Below, piece after piece: positions 1 through 9,000 of a DNA stretch of 64,000 nt. The DNA comes from Candidatus Competibacter denitrificans Run_A_D11 (lineage in GTDB: Bacteria; Pseudomonadota; Gammaproteobacteria; Competibacterales; Competibacteraceae). The DNA lies in the NCBI RefSeq assembly GCF_001051235.1, contig NZ_CBTJ020000045.1, forward strand, positions 49,308 through 113,307, in the 5' to 3' direction. The stretch's first letter is position 1, and each line of letters starts with the position of its first letter. The position numbers and the translations under genes are program-made. The notes below the pieces were generated by a model. The model did no database searches, was not told where the DNA came from, and was given only the letters and a program-made list of their open reading frames with translations.

Positions 1-1497
1 CGGATCGCATGTCAAGAGGCCGACATCGGTGTACAGCCGTGCGGTCTTGATGTGGTAGTTACCAGTACCGATATGGGCGTAGCAGCGCAACCCGCCGCTT
101 TCCTTACGCACCACCAGCGCCACCTTAGTGTGGGTTTTGAGGCCAAGCACCCCATAGGTGACATGAGCACCCACCTTTTCCAGATCCTTAGCCCAGCGTA
201 AATTGCGTTCCTCGTCAAAACGGGCTTTCAGCTCAATGACGCAGGCCACCTGTTTACCGGCTTCGGCAGCGCGAATCAGCGATTGGACGAATGGCGTGTC
301 ATCGCCAATCCGATAAACCGTCATCTTGATAGCGACGGTTTGCGGATCGGTGGCGGCATCACCGATGAAATCCTCAACGCTGGTATCGAAGCATTCGTAG
401 GGGTGATGCAGCAGCAGATCACCGGATCGAATCACCGCGTAGATATCCACCTCTTCGTTAGGTATACGGATCGGCGGCAGCGGGTTCCATACGGGGTCGC
501 GCAGAGCGGGCACATCGAGGCCGGCGATTTGGAACAAGCCCGTATAATCCAGCAGGCCGGGCAGTGCGTAAACCTCGTCGCTTTCCAATTCAAAGCGTTC
601 CATCAGCCCTTGACGCAGAGCCGGGTGGGCGTCCGGCGCCAGATCCAACCGCACCACCGGCTCAAAACGGCGCTGTTGGAGCGCTTCCGCCACCACTTCC
701 CGTAAGCTGTCATCGTCTTCCTCGTCGAGTTCGACCTCGGCGTTGCGCAGGATGCGAAACAGCGTGGCGTTCACCAATTCCATGCCAGGAAACAGCTTAT
801 CGGCGCTATGCCGAATCAAGTCTTCCAGCCGTAAAAATCGATGCTCTCCCTCGCCGGTATCCGCCTTGAGCGCAATCCAAGGCGGCAGAATGGTCGGTAT
901 TTTGACCCGTACCGGCACGTATTCGTCGGTGTCGGGATTGCGCAAGATAAAGCCCCAGTTGGTGGAGAGGTTCGACATGAACGGAAAGGGATGGGCTGGG
1001 TCCATGCCGAGCGGCGTCAAAGCCGGTGAGACGTTATGATCGAAAAGCGCCCCCGCCTCCTCGCGCTGTGCTTCGGTAAGCTGCTGCCATTCCAGCAAAA
1101 AGACCCCATGTTCAGCCAGGCGAGGCAGCAGATCTTGATAACACTGGGCCTGCCGCTTCAGTTGTTCAATCACCTTGGTACGGATTTCCACCAGCCGTTT
1201 ACGCGGCAACAAGCCAACCCGCTTCATGTAAAACTCATCAAGGTTAGAGGTAAAGATCGCCAGGAATTTGAGTCGTTCGAGCAGAGGCGTGCGCTCATCC
1301 AGCGCCTCATGCAGCACCCGTCCGTTAAAATCGAGCCAACTCAAATCCCGGTCGATCCAGGCATGGGCCAGCAAGCCCTCACGAGAGGCGAGGATTTGCC
1401 CGGCGTCAGCCGCTGCTGGATGGGCTTTCTTACCGCGCTTGGGCTTGACGCGGGTCAAGCTCAGACCCGTCTTGGTTTCTTGATGTTTGGCGGACAT
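1..1497 (-). CDS. ppk1: polyphosphate kinase 1, N-terminal 499 residues (runs off the window)
   Basis: Ppk1 polymerises the gamma-phosphate of ATP into inorganic polyphosphate. The reading frame starts at the ATG at 1497 and stays open to base 1, so the C-terminal part (the family is usually about 690 residues) lies outside the window. After a basic, low-complexity N-terminus of about 45 residues, residues 50-58 read RDLSWLDFN, followed by LLERLKFLAIFTSNLDEFYM-type sequence, which is the hallmark of the PPK N-terminal domain. The catalytic histidines of the C-terminal domains cannot be judged because most of that half is missing. The gene has no close operon partner in view; hicAB lies about 180 bases upstream on the same strand. 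The family call is firm. Confidence 0.9.
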   Translation of the reverse strand, partial: MSAKHQETKTGLSLTRVKPKRGKKAHPAAADAGQILASREGLLAHAWIDRDLSWLDFNGRVLHEALDERTPLLERLKFLAIFTSNLDEFYMKRVGLLPRKRLVEIRTKVIEQLKRQAQCYQDLLPRLAEHGVFLLEWQQLTEAQREEAGALFDHNVSPALTPLGMDPAHPFPFMSNLSTNWGFILRNPDTDEYVPVRVKIPTILPPWIALKADTGEGEHRFLRLEDLIRHSADKLFPGMELVNATLFRILRNAEVELDEEDDDSLREVVAEALQQRRFEPVVRLDLAPDAHPALRQGLMERFELESDEVYALPGLLDYTGLFQIAGLDVPALRDPVWNPLPPIRIPNEEVDIYAVIRSGDLLLHHPYECFDTSVEDFIGDAATDPQTVAIKMTVYRIGDDTPFVQSLIRAAEAGKQVACVIELKARFDEERNLRWAKDLEKVGAHVTYGVLGLKTHTKVALVVRKESGGLRCYAHIGTGNYHIKTARLYTDVGLLTCDP

Positions 1498-1674
1498 AAG
1501 ACATTCACCTTTGACAGCGGCGCTGAAGGATGGCCAGCCACATTATGGAGTCGTCGGGCGCATTGGCAAGGTGTGGCAGTCGGAAATTCGTCGAGCGCCT
1601 GTGCTTGCAACAGCGGTGGAGGTCAATGCGGGTAGACAGGGCAGACAGGGGGATCAACGTGGGTCGGTTGTGGC

Positions 1675-2094
1675 TTAATCCAAAGTGATTGACAAGCGTT
1701 TACCCAAAGCTGCCGCTGCTCGCTCCAGTTGCTTGAGTGTGGGATTAGCCGTCGCTTGTTCCAAACGCTGAGCTGAAGGCCAAGAGGTTTGGAGGGCACG
1801 GGCCATTTCAGCCAGTGTTCGGCCCTGTTCCTCGCGTGTCTTTCGCAAAAGCAGCGCAACTTGGACACGGGCTTGTGGATAGGCGACTGAGCGACCTTCA
1901 CCCGGCGACGGTAACGGAATTGCCCGACCGTCTGCCAAGCGCTGTTCGATCACCAAGGAAAGTACTTCTGCGGCATTAAAAGCGGCTTCTTCTTCCGTGC
2001 TGCCTTCAGTAAAACCCTCCTCGAAATCAACCAACTGCACCACATAGCCACCACCTTCTTGCGGTTCGAGGGTGTAGGGATAGGCAGTATTCAT
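1675..2094 (-). CDS. hicB: HicB-type antitoxin with C-terminal HTH
   Basis: This is a 139-residue antitoxin of a type II toxin-antitoxin pair. The N-terminal 60 residues show the HicB fold pattern (YPYTLEPQEGGGYVVQLVDF, then a stretch of EEA with AAEVLSLVIEQRL). Residues about 75-135 form an XRE-like helix-turn-helix (VALLLRKTREEQGRTLAEMARAL ... TLKQLERAAAALGKRL). In this family the N-domain neutralises HicA and the HTH binds the operon's own operator, so autoregulation is expected. It follows the hicA gene by 17 bases on the same strand, in the toxin-first order usual for hicAB. A GGGAG Shine-Dalgarno sits about 9 bases before the ATG at 2094. Confidence 0.85.
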   Translation of the reverse strand: MNTAYPYTLEPQEGGGYVVQLVDFEEGFTEGSTEEEAAFNAAEVLSLVIEQRLADGRAIPLPSPGEGRSVAYPQARVQVALLLRKTREEQGRTLAEMARALQTSWPSAQRLEQATANPTLKQLERAAAALGKRLSITLD

Positions 2095-2111
2095 ATCAGT
2101 TTGACTCCCGT

Positions 2112-2276
2112 CTATTGCTCGATTTTCTTGAGTAAGCCGATTCCCAAGTCATGGTGACCATGCACTGGAACAGGGACCGTCACGCTACCTTTCTTGAGCA
2201 TGTGATGGCTACCGTTGATTCGAGTCATCGACCAGCCAGCCGCTTGCAGGATTTTGATCGCTTGTTTGCCATTCAT
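2112..2276 (-). CDS. hicA: HicA-type mRNA interferase toxin (54 residues)
   Basis: This small gene was read by hand from the minus strand. The ATG is at 2276 and the TAG at 2114-2112, giving 54 residues. The protein begins MNGKQAIKILQAAGWSMTRI and continues through INGSHHMLKKG, then VPVPVHGHHDLGIGLLKKI. That is the complete HicA fold: a double-stranded-RNA-binding-like domain whose conserved histidine in the GSHH motif is catalytic in studied members. HicA toxins cleave mRNA independently of codon position when not bound by HicB. The hicB gene follows after 17 bases. No frameshift or missing residue is seen, so the pair looks intact. Confidence 0.85.
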   Translation of the reverse strand: MNGKQAIKILQAAGWSMTRINGSHHMLKKGSVTVPVPVHGHHDLGIGLLKKIEQ

Positions 2277-2375
2277 AAATAAGACTATCTATGGCAAAGA
2301 ACCCAAATCACTCTCCTCCCAGCCAACACGAGCGTAGAGTACGTCGGCTGATCGGAGGGTGATCGGTGCCCGAAA

Positions 2376-3542
2376 CTAATGCGCCAGGACTTGATAGACG
2401 CCCTCGGTATAAGCCGCCATGGTATCCCAGTTGAATTGGGATGCCACCGCCAGACGGCCGTTGGCCCCAAGCGCGCGGCAATGGTCGTGATCGGCTAGGA
2501 GCGAACCGATGCCGTGCGCCATGCCGCCGGCATTGGCGTCCACCAGAAAACCATTCACGTTATGCCAGACAAACTCTCTGGGGCCACCGGCGGTGGTAAC
2601 GACCACCGGTTTACCGGCCGCCCAACCTTCCAGCACTACAATGCCAAACGGTTCGTTGCGGCTGGGCACCGCCACGATATCGCACGCCCGCATCAAATCG
2701 ATATATTGCCAGCGCGGCATATGGCCCAGGAACACGATGGCGTGGGCCGCGCCAACCTCATCGGCTCGCCGCATGACCATCTCTTTTTCCGGTCCTTCAC
2801 CCGAAATGATAAAGCGCGCTTTGGGATAAGACGCAAGCACCATAGGCACGGCTTCGACCAGCATATCCATACCCTTCTGTGCGGTCATTCGACCAGGCGA
2901 GAAGATAGTGGGCGCCAGCGGCGCAATCCCATAACGACTCTTCACTTCGGCCGGATTGATATAGCCGTCAAACGCATGGTAATTCACGCCATTGTGAACG
3001 ACGTGAATCTTCTCCTTGGGGACGTGATAAATTCGGCACAACTCATCATCCAAAAAGTGGCTGACCGCAATCACGATATTCGCGTTGTGGCAACCCGCCG
3101 CCTCGGCATCCCGCACCCAGCGCGCGAAACCCTTATAAAACACGTTACCGTCACGGCCGTACTCGGTGGAATGCATGGTCAATACGCTCGGCGTGCTGAA
3201 ACCGTCCATCGCGTATTTCATGGCGTTGGCGGTCAGCCAGTCATGAGCGTGCACGATTTCAAACTTGCCCACCATAGAGGTAATTTCATGAAAACGGTGA
3301 GCCATGGCTTTGCACATGTAGTCCATGCACTCGACATCATTTTCACTTAAACCATGATCAATGCGATGGTAGTGAACACCATCAATCCAGTCATAATGGT
3401 TTTGGTTTTCTTGCCGCCGAGTGATGACATAGAGATCATGACCCCGGCGCTGCAAGCCGGCCGCCAATTCCGTGACATGGACCCCAAGGCCCCCGGAAGC
3501 AATGGAATGCAAAGATTCCGAAGTAAACATGGCGATGCGCAT
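2376..3542 (-). CDS. GT4-family glycosyltransferase (glycogen-synthase-like)
   Basis: This 388-residue cytosolic glycosyltransferase has the GT-B fold. The N-terminus (MRIAMFTSESLHSIASGGLG) carries the GGLG nucleotide-sugar-binding loop typical of GlgA-like GT4 enzymes. The C-terminal half has PGRMTAQKGMDMLVEA and the EX7E motif (NEPFGIVVLEGWAAGKPVV). An upstream in-frame ATG exists at 3557, but the GAGGG Shine-Dalgarno lies just before the ATG at 3542, so the shorter start is preferred. Its sugar donor and acceptor cannot be read from sequence. It diverges from the secreted glycosidase gene at 3806 and the GH18-CE4-GT2 gene beyond, which suggests a joint role in making or modifying an extracellular polysaccharide. 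A role in glycogen is the alternative. Confidence 0.8.
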   Translation of the reverse strand: MRIAMFTSESLHSIASGGLGVHVTELAAGLQRRGHDLYVITRRQENQNHYDWIDGVHYHRIDHGLSENDVECMDYMCKAMAHRFHEITSMVGKFEIVHAHDWLTANAMKYAMDGFSTPSVLTMHSTEYGRDGNVFYKGFARWVRDAEAAGCHNANIVIAVSHFLDDELCRIYHVPKEKIHVVHNGVNYHAFDGYINPAEVKSRYGIAPLAPTIFSPGRMTAQKGMDMLVEAVPMVLASYPKARFIISGEGPEKEMVMRRADEVGAAHAIVFLGHMPRWQYIDLMRACDIVAVPSRNEPFGIVVLEGWAAGKPVVVTTAGGPREFVWHNVNGFLVDANAGGMAHGIGSLLADHDHCRALGANGRLAVASQFNWDTMAAYTEGVYQVLAH

Positions 3543-3805
3543 TATTTTAACCCTCATTAGCCGGCCAAACCGGCTTGCTCTTTATCCCAAAACAAACTTG
3601 CGCCCGCCCCCTGACGAGGACCGATGCCAGACACCAGCCGTTGGGGCGAAGTCGGCAGCACCTCGGTTCGGCGCTGTATTGTTGCAATGCAATATAGGGA
3701 TTATGCGCGCTGATCGTCTCAATTTACAAACAGGATTGCTCGCTCACTGCAATCTGGCGTCGTATCTTTAGCTAACAAGGCGAAAGCAAAGAGGACCGTA
3801 AATTG
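3543..3805. promoter_or_regulatory. divergent intergenic region between the GT4 and glycosidase genes
   Basis: This 263-base gap separates two divergently transcribed genes and should hold both promoters. A 6-bp stem with a 5-base loop (AGCCGG/CCGGCT, 3559-3575) lies next to the GT4 start. The plus-strand gene has a GAGGA Shine-Dalgarno at 3791-3795. No convincing -35/-10 pair or operator was identified by eye. Confidence 0.4.
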
Positions 3806-5977
3806 ATGTGTTGTGCCCTTGTTCGGATCGCTACGTCCTTGCTCGTCATCGGTTTAGTGGTCACTGGGTCACCGGGCCATACCGCCTCAGCCATCAATGC
3901 CACCATTGATCTAACCACAGGGCCACGAAGGATTTTTACTCCTGCCGTGGCGCTGGGAGCGGGGATAGACGGTCACTCGCAGGGAGATAGCGCAGCGATC
4001 TATCGGCCGGAGATCCTGCGCGCCATGCGCTCGGCTGGTTTGGGGCCATTGAGTTATCGATTGCGCACCGAACTGGCCATAGAGGCCTGGCATTGGAACC
4101 CGCGCGGCCAGTGGAGCGATCCAGCGCGCCGGGAAGGCTATTGGGCATCGGACGATCAGTCTGATACGCCGATTCTGGCCTCTTACGGCTATCGTTTGCC
4201 GCGCCGTGGCAACACCATCGACCAGGCGGAAAACAATGGCTATTCGCGTCTGGTCGATGGCGATGTAACCACGTTCTGGAAAAGCAATCCTTACCTGGAT
4301 CAGCGCTATACAGGCGAGGATAACCGCCGTCACCCGCAATGGGTGATCGTCGATTTTGCGAAACGGACCCCAGTGAACGCGCTACGCATCGCCTGGAGCA
4401 ACCCCTATGCTGTCCGCTACAGGGTCCAATATTGGGCTGGCGAAGATCCCCAAGATCCCGATGAATATCCCCAAGGTCACTGGCAAAACTTTCCTACAGG
4501 CCAAATCTCGGCTGGCCAAGGTGGCAATGTCACTCTCCGGCTAAGTCAACGCGCCATCCGGCTACGCTTTATGCGGATCTTGCTGGAAGAGTCATCCGCG
4601 AGCGCGCCGCCCGCCGCCAAAGATCCGCGCGATGCACTCGGTTATGCCATCTGGGAACTCCATGGCGGTACGCTCAACGCTTCAGGACAATTGCACGATG
4701 TCATTCGCCACGGCAAGAAGGCGGACCGGCAAACGCGGCTGTTTGTCTCGTCCACCGACCCTTGGCATCGGGCCATCGATATCGATAAAGAGGTGGAGCA
4801 GCCGGGTATCGACCGCGTGTTCTCCAGCGGAATCCGCCAGGATTTACCGGTCCTGATGGCGGTGGGCGCCCTGTACGACACACCCGACAACGCCGCCGCC
4901 CTACTCCGCTATCTAAAACGGCGTGGCTATCCGCTACGGGGCGTGGAAATCGGTGAAGAGCCGGATGGCCAGTACGTGGCGCCGGAGGATTACGGTGCGC
5001 TTTACTTGCAAATAGCCGATGCGCTGCGGGCGGTCGATCCAGCCATCACCTTAGGCGGCCCTTCTTTTCAATCCCTCTGGGATCAACCGATGATGGCTTG
5101 GTCAGGCACTGAGGTGGCCCAGGATCAGCCTTGGCTGGCTCGTTTCTTGAGTTATTTGCAAGCACGCGACCGTCAGGCAGCCCTGGGTTTTTTGTCCTTT
5201 GAGTGGTATCCCTTTGATGAGGTGTGCGCACCACCCGCACCAAAACTGCAACAAGCCCCTGTTTTACTCCGGTCAGCGCTAGATGAACTCTACCGGCAAG
5301 GCTTGCCGCGCGCGGTTCCCCTCTATATGACGGAATACGGTTATTCGGCGTATTCGACCCAAGCGGAAGTCGATTTAACCGGCGCGTTATTTAACGCCGA
5401 CACGGTAGGAACCTTCCTGGAATCCGGCGGCGCGACCGCCTATTTGTACGGCTATGAGCCTAGCCCCATTTACCGGGCGCCAGACTGCAATACCTGGGGC
5501 AACAATACCTTGTTTTTATCCGATGAAAGTCGGCGTATCCTCGCACCCACCGCGACGTACCACGGCATCGCTTTGCTCACTCAACAATGGCTGGGGAACC
5601 CGAATCAGCCCCACGCAGTCTATTCGGTACGGTTGACCAAGGGTCGCGCGGCTGGCCGGCTGCCAGTCAGCGCCTATGCCGTCAAACGCCCCGATGGGCA
5701 GTGGGCGATGCTGTTGCTTAACAAAGACTCAAAGCAGGATCAGGTGGTGGCATTACACTTCTTGCAGCCTTTGGCAAGGATCAGTGAACCTTTTCTCGGT
5801 CCCGCCGACCTTTATCAGTTCTCAGCCGCTCAATATCGGTGGCAAGCCAACGGCGAACACGGTCGCCCACTGCGGAGTCGGCCACCTGCCCATAGCCGAT
5901 TAGCAAGCCATCAGCCCGTTAAGGTGCGGTTACCCCCTGGGTCATTAACCGTGATACGTAGCCACCAACAACCCTGA
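3806..5977 (+). CDS. secreted clan-A-like glycoside hydrolase with discoidin-type insert
   Basis: This 723-residue exported protein begins with an N-terminal signal sequence (hydrophobic LLVIGLVVTG, then SPGHTASA). Residues about 120-265 look like an F5/8 type C (discoidin) carbohydrate-binding domain: SRLVDGDVTTFWKS, then WVIVDFAKRTPVNALRIAWSNPYAVRYRVQYW and RFMRILL. The remainder resembles a TIM-barrel retaining glycosidase. VEIGEEPDGQYV carries a plausible acid/base Glu, and LYMTEYGYSAYS a plausible nucleophile Glu. No GH family can be assigned confidently; GH39- and GH79-like are possible. The GAGGA Shine-Dalgarno at 3791 favours the ATG at 3806 over an in-frame TTG three bases earlier. 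It precedes the GH18-CE4-GT2 gene by about 70 bases and could trim or remodel that enzyme's product. Confidence 0.65.
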   Translation: MCCALVRIATSLLVIGLVVTGSPGHTASAINATIDLTTGPRRIFTPAVALGAGIDGHSQGDSAAIYRPEILRAMRSAGLGPLSYRLRTELAIEAWHWNPRGQWSDPARREGYWASDDQSDTPILASYGYRLPRRGNTIDQAENNGYSRLVDGDVTTFWKSNPYLDQRYTGEDNRRHPQWVIVDFAKRTPVNALRIAWSNPYAVRYRVQYWAGEDPQDPDEYPQGHWQNFPTGQISAGQGGNVTLRLSQRAIRLRFMRILLEESSASAPPAAKDPRDALGYAIWELHGGTLNASGQLHDVIRHGKKADRQTRLFVSSTDPWHRAIDIDKEVEQPGIDRVFSSGIRQDLPVLMAVGALYDTPDNAAALLRYLKRRGYPLRGVEIGEEPDGQYVAPEDYGALYLQIADALRAVDPAITLGGPSFQSLWDQPMMAWSGTEVAQDQPWLARFLSYLQARDRQAALGFLSFEWYPFDEVCAPPAPKLQQAPVLLRSALDELYRQGLPRAVPLYMTEYGYSAYSTQAEVDLTGALFNADTVGTFLESGGATAYLYGYEPSPIYRAPDCNTWGNNTLFLSDESRRILAPTATYHGIALLTQQWLGNPNQPHAVYSVRLTKGRAAGRLPVSAYAVKRPDGQWAMLLLNKDSKQDQVVALHFLQPLARISEPFLGPADLYQFSAAQYRWQANGEHGRPLRSRPPAHSRLASHQPVKVRLPPGSLTVIRSHQQP

Positions 5978-5993
5978 CGGCAGCGGCATTTGA

Positions 5994-6011
5994 TCAGGCC
6001 CGTTAGCCTGA
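5994..6011 (+). terminator. short hairpin between the glycosidase and polysaccharide-synthase genes
   Basis: TCAGGC and GCCTGA form a 6-bp stem with a 6-base loop 16 bases after the glycosidase stop. No T-run follows, so it may be a weak terminator, an attenuator or an mRNA-stabilising structure. Confidence 0.25.
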
Positions 6012-6047
6012 CCGTGGATTAATGACTTCTAATGATCAATTGTTTCA

Positions 6048-9000
6048 ATGCGGTATTCCGCTGCTCTATCACCTGCGAACCACGATATGCCACAGCCATC
6101 GCCCCCACTTGCCCAAGCTGATTCCACTACTTTAGCGGAATTCCCCGACTCTCCTGAGATCAAGCCGGTATTTTTTGATCCCACCAACAAGCGATGGCCA
6201 CGGTTGCGCGCAGGCATGACGCTGGTCGCTGTGGTATTGACGGTACTGCTGGGCGGACTCCTTTTCAGCATACTCGCCAGCCCGGCGCTGCCTACTCTGA
6301 ACTTGCCTGGCGCCAGTTTCTTGCCGCAGGGCGCTCACGCCGTACCTCCGATCCCTGCGCTAGCACCGGCCCGAACGCTGACCCACCGGGAGCGCGCTTT
6401 CGAAAAAACCAAGATCAAACTGGCCCGAGCACGCGACCGCGATTTGCGACAACTGCTGGCACAAGCCCCCCAAGCCGACCCGTTGGCCGATAAGAAACAA
6501 CTGGCTATCGGTTTTTTCGTCAACTGGGACGATTCGAGCATGACCTCGCTCAAGCAAAACCTGGGCAGTCTGGATATGGTCATCGCCGAATGGTTGCATC
6601 TGGTGGATGAAGACGGTTTACTGCGGGAAGATGACCCAACCCGGCAGACACATGCCACCCAATACATCCGCGACCGGCGTCCCGACTTTGCCATCGTGCC
6701 GTTGGTCAATAACTGGAACGGCAAGGAGTGGGAAGGGGCCAAGCTGGCCAACATGTTGGCAAAGCCTGCCGCGCGGGCGCATGTCATCGAGCAGTTGACC
6801 GATTACGTGGAACGCCATCGCTTCGCTGGCGTCAGCATCGACTTCGAAAACATTCCTGCCAAGGCTCAGCCCAATTTTCAACGCTTCATAGCGGAACTGT
6901 ACGCCGCGTTTAAGCCGAAGAACTGGTCGGTTTCGGTCAACGTGCCTGCTAGCGATCCGAGCTTTGACTACCGCAAATTAACCGCGAGCGCCGATTATCT
7001 GATCCTGATGATTTATGACGAACACTGGTCAACAGGCACACCGGGACCTATTGCCAGTCTACCCTGGTTCGCCAAGGCGCTTCGCCAGCGCCAGCACGAT
7101 ATCCCTGCCGACAAGATGATCGTCGCAATCGGCAATTACGCCTACGACTGGCAGGCTGGCGGCCATCCCGCCGAGGAGCGCACCTACGAAGAAGCGGTGC
7201 TGATCGCCAAGGAATCGGAAGGGGTCATCCACCTCGATCCAGTCTCACTCAATCCCACGTTCAATTACGCCGATGATAATGACCGTATCCATCATGTGTG
7301 GATGCTGGACGCAGTGACCGCCTTCAATCAGTTGGTGGTAATCCGCTCGGTACAGCCGCGCGGCATCGCGCTATGGCGCATGGGTAGCGAAGATCCCGCC
7401 TTATGGCGCGTATTTGGGAAAGCGGCCCCACTGGATACGGCGCTCGCTAGCGAGTTGGGCCAAATCCAGTTTGGCTACGGCCTGGACTATGAGGGCCAGG
7501 GCGAAATCCTTGAAATCACCGCGCGCCCGCAGACTGGAAACCGGACCATCACCTTTGATCCAAAACGCAACCTCATCACGGCGGAGCACTACACCCAATT
7601 TCCTTCGCCCTACATGATCACGCGCCATGGCGGCGCAACGCGCAAGGTCGCGTTGACCTTCGACGACGGCCCCGATGCGCTTTATACCCCGCAGATTCTC
7701 GATGCGCTCCACCAGGCCGGCGTACCAGGCACCTTCTTCATCATTGGCGTCAACGGCGAACTGAACCCGGATTTGTTGCAACGCGAGGTTGCGGAAGGGC
7801 ACGAAATCGGCAATCACACCTTTACCCACCCGAATATCTCCAATATCTCCGCGACTCAGTTTCAGCTTGAATTGTCGGCGACCCAACGCTTGCTAGCCAG
7901 TGCGGTCGGGCGCCATTCGCTGTTGTTCCGGCCCCCCTACGCGGTGGACGCGGAGCCAGAAACCATCGATCAGCTTCGCCCGGTCGAATGGGCGAGCGAG
8001 CAAGGCTATCTGGTGGTGGGAATGCAGATCGATCCCGATGATTGGCAGCGGCCAGGAGTCGATGAGATCGTCCAGCGGACAGTGGCCGAAGCCGAACGTG
8101 GGGAAGGCAATATGATCCTGCTACACGATGCGGGCGGCGACCGTAGCCAAACGGTCGAAGCCATCCCCAAGATCGTCGAGGCACTGCGGGCCAAGGGGTT
8201 CCAGTTCGTGACCGTCTCGGACTTGCTGGGGCGCAGCCGCGATGCGGTGATGCCGCTGGTGGCGCCGGATAGCCAATGGCAGACTTGGTGGGACGGTGCA
8301 GCGTTCGGCTTTCTTAACTGGTCGAGCAGCTTGATTCATTGGCTGTTCTTATTAGGCATCGTCCTGGGCATTGCCCGTCTGCTCTTTATCGGCGTGCTGG
8401 CCATCTATCAGCGTTGGCGCCAGCGGCATACCGTCTTCGATCCGGCCTATTCGCTTTCAGTTGCGGTGGTGGTACCGGCCTATAACGAGGAAAAAGTGAT
8501 CGCACAAACCATCGCATCTCTGCTGGCTAGCGATCATCCTCAACAGTTTGAAATCATCGTGGTCGATGATGGCTCCAGCGATGCCACCTATCGGATTGCC
8601 AGAGAAAGCTTCGCGCACGATGCACGGGTTAAAGTTTTTACCAAACCCAACGGCGGCAAACCGGCGGCGCTTAACTTCGGTCTGGCGCAGACTCGCGCGG
8701 AGATCATCGTGGCCCTGGATGCCGATACGGTGTTCACGCGCGACACCCTCACCAAGCTGGTCCGCCATTTCGCCAATCCGCGCATTGGCGCGGTGGCCGG
8801 TAACGCCAAGGTCGGCAACCGAATCAATCTGCTGACCCGCTGGCAAGCACTGGAATACATCACCAGCCAGAATCTGGATCGTCGCGCCTTCGACGTACTC
8901 AATTGCATCACCGTGGTCCCTGGCGCGGTGGGCGCTTGGCGGCGCAAATTGATCTTGCAAGCGGGCGGTTTTACCGATCTGACCTTGGCGGAAGACGCCG

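Noticed and set aside
2514..3350. 278-residue plus-strand open frame
   Set aside because: Complement of the GT4 glycosyltransferase gene; histidine-rich shadow sequence without domain features.
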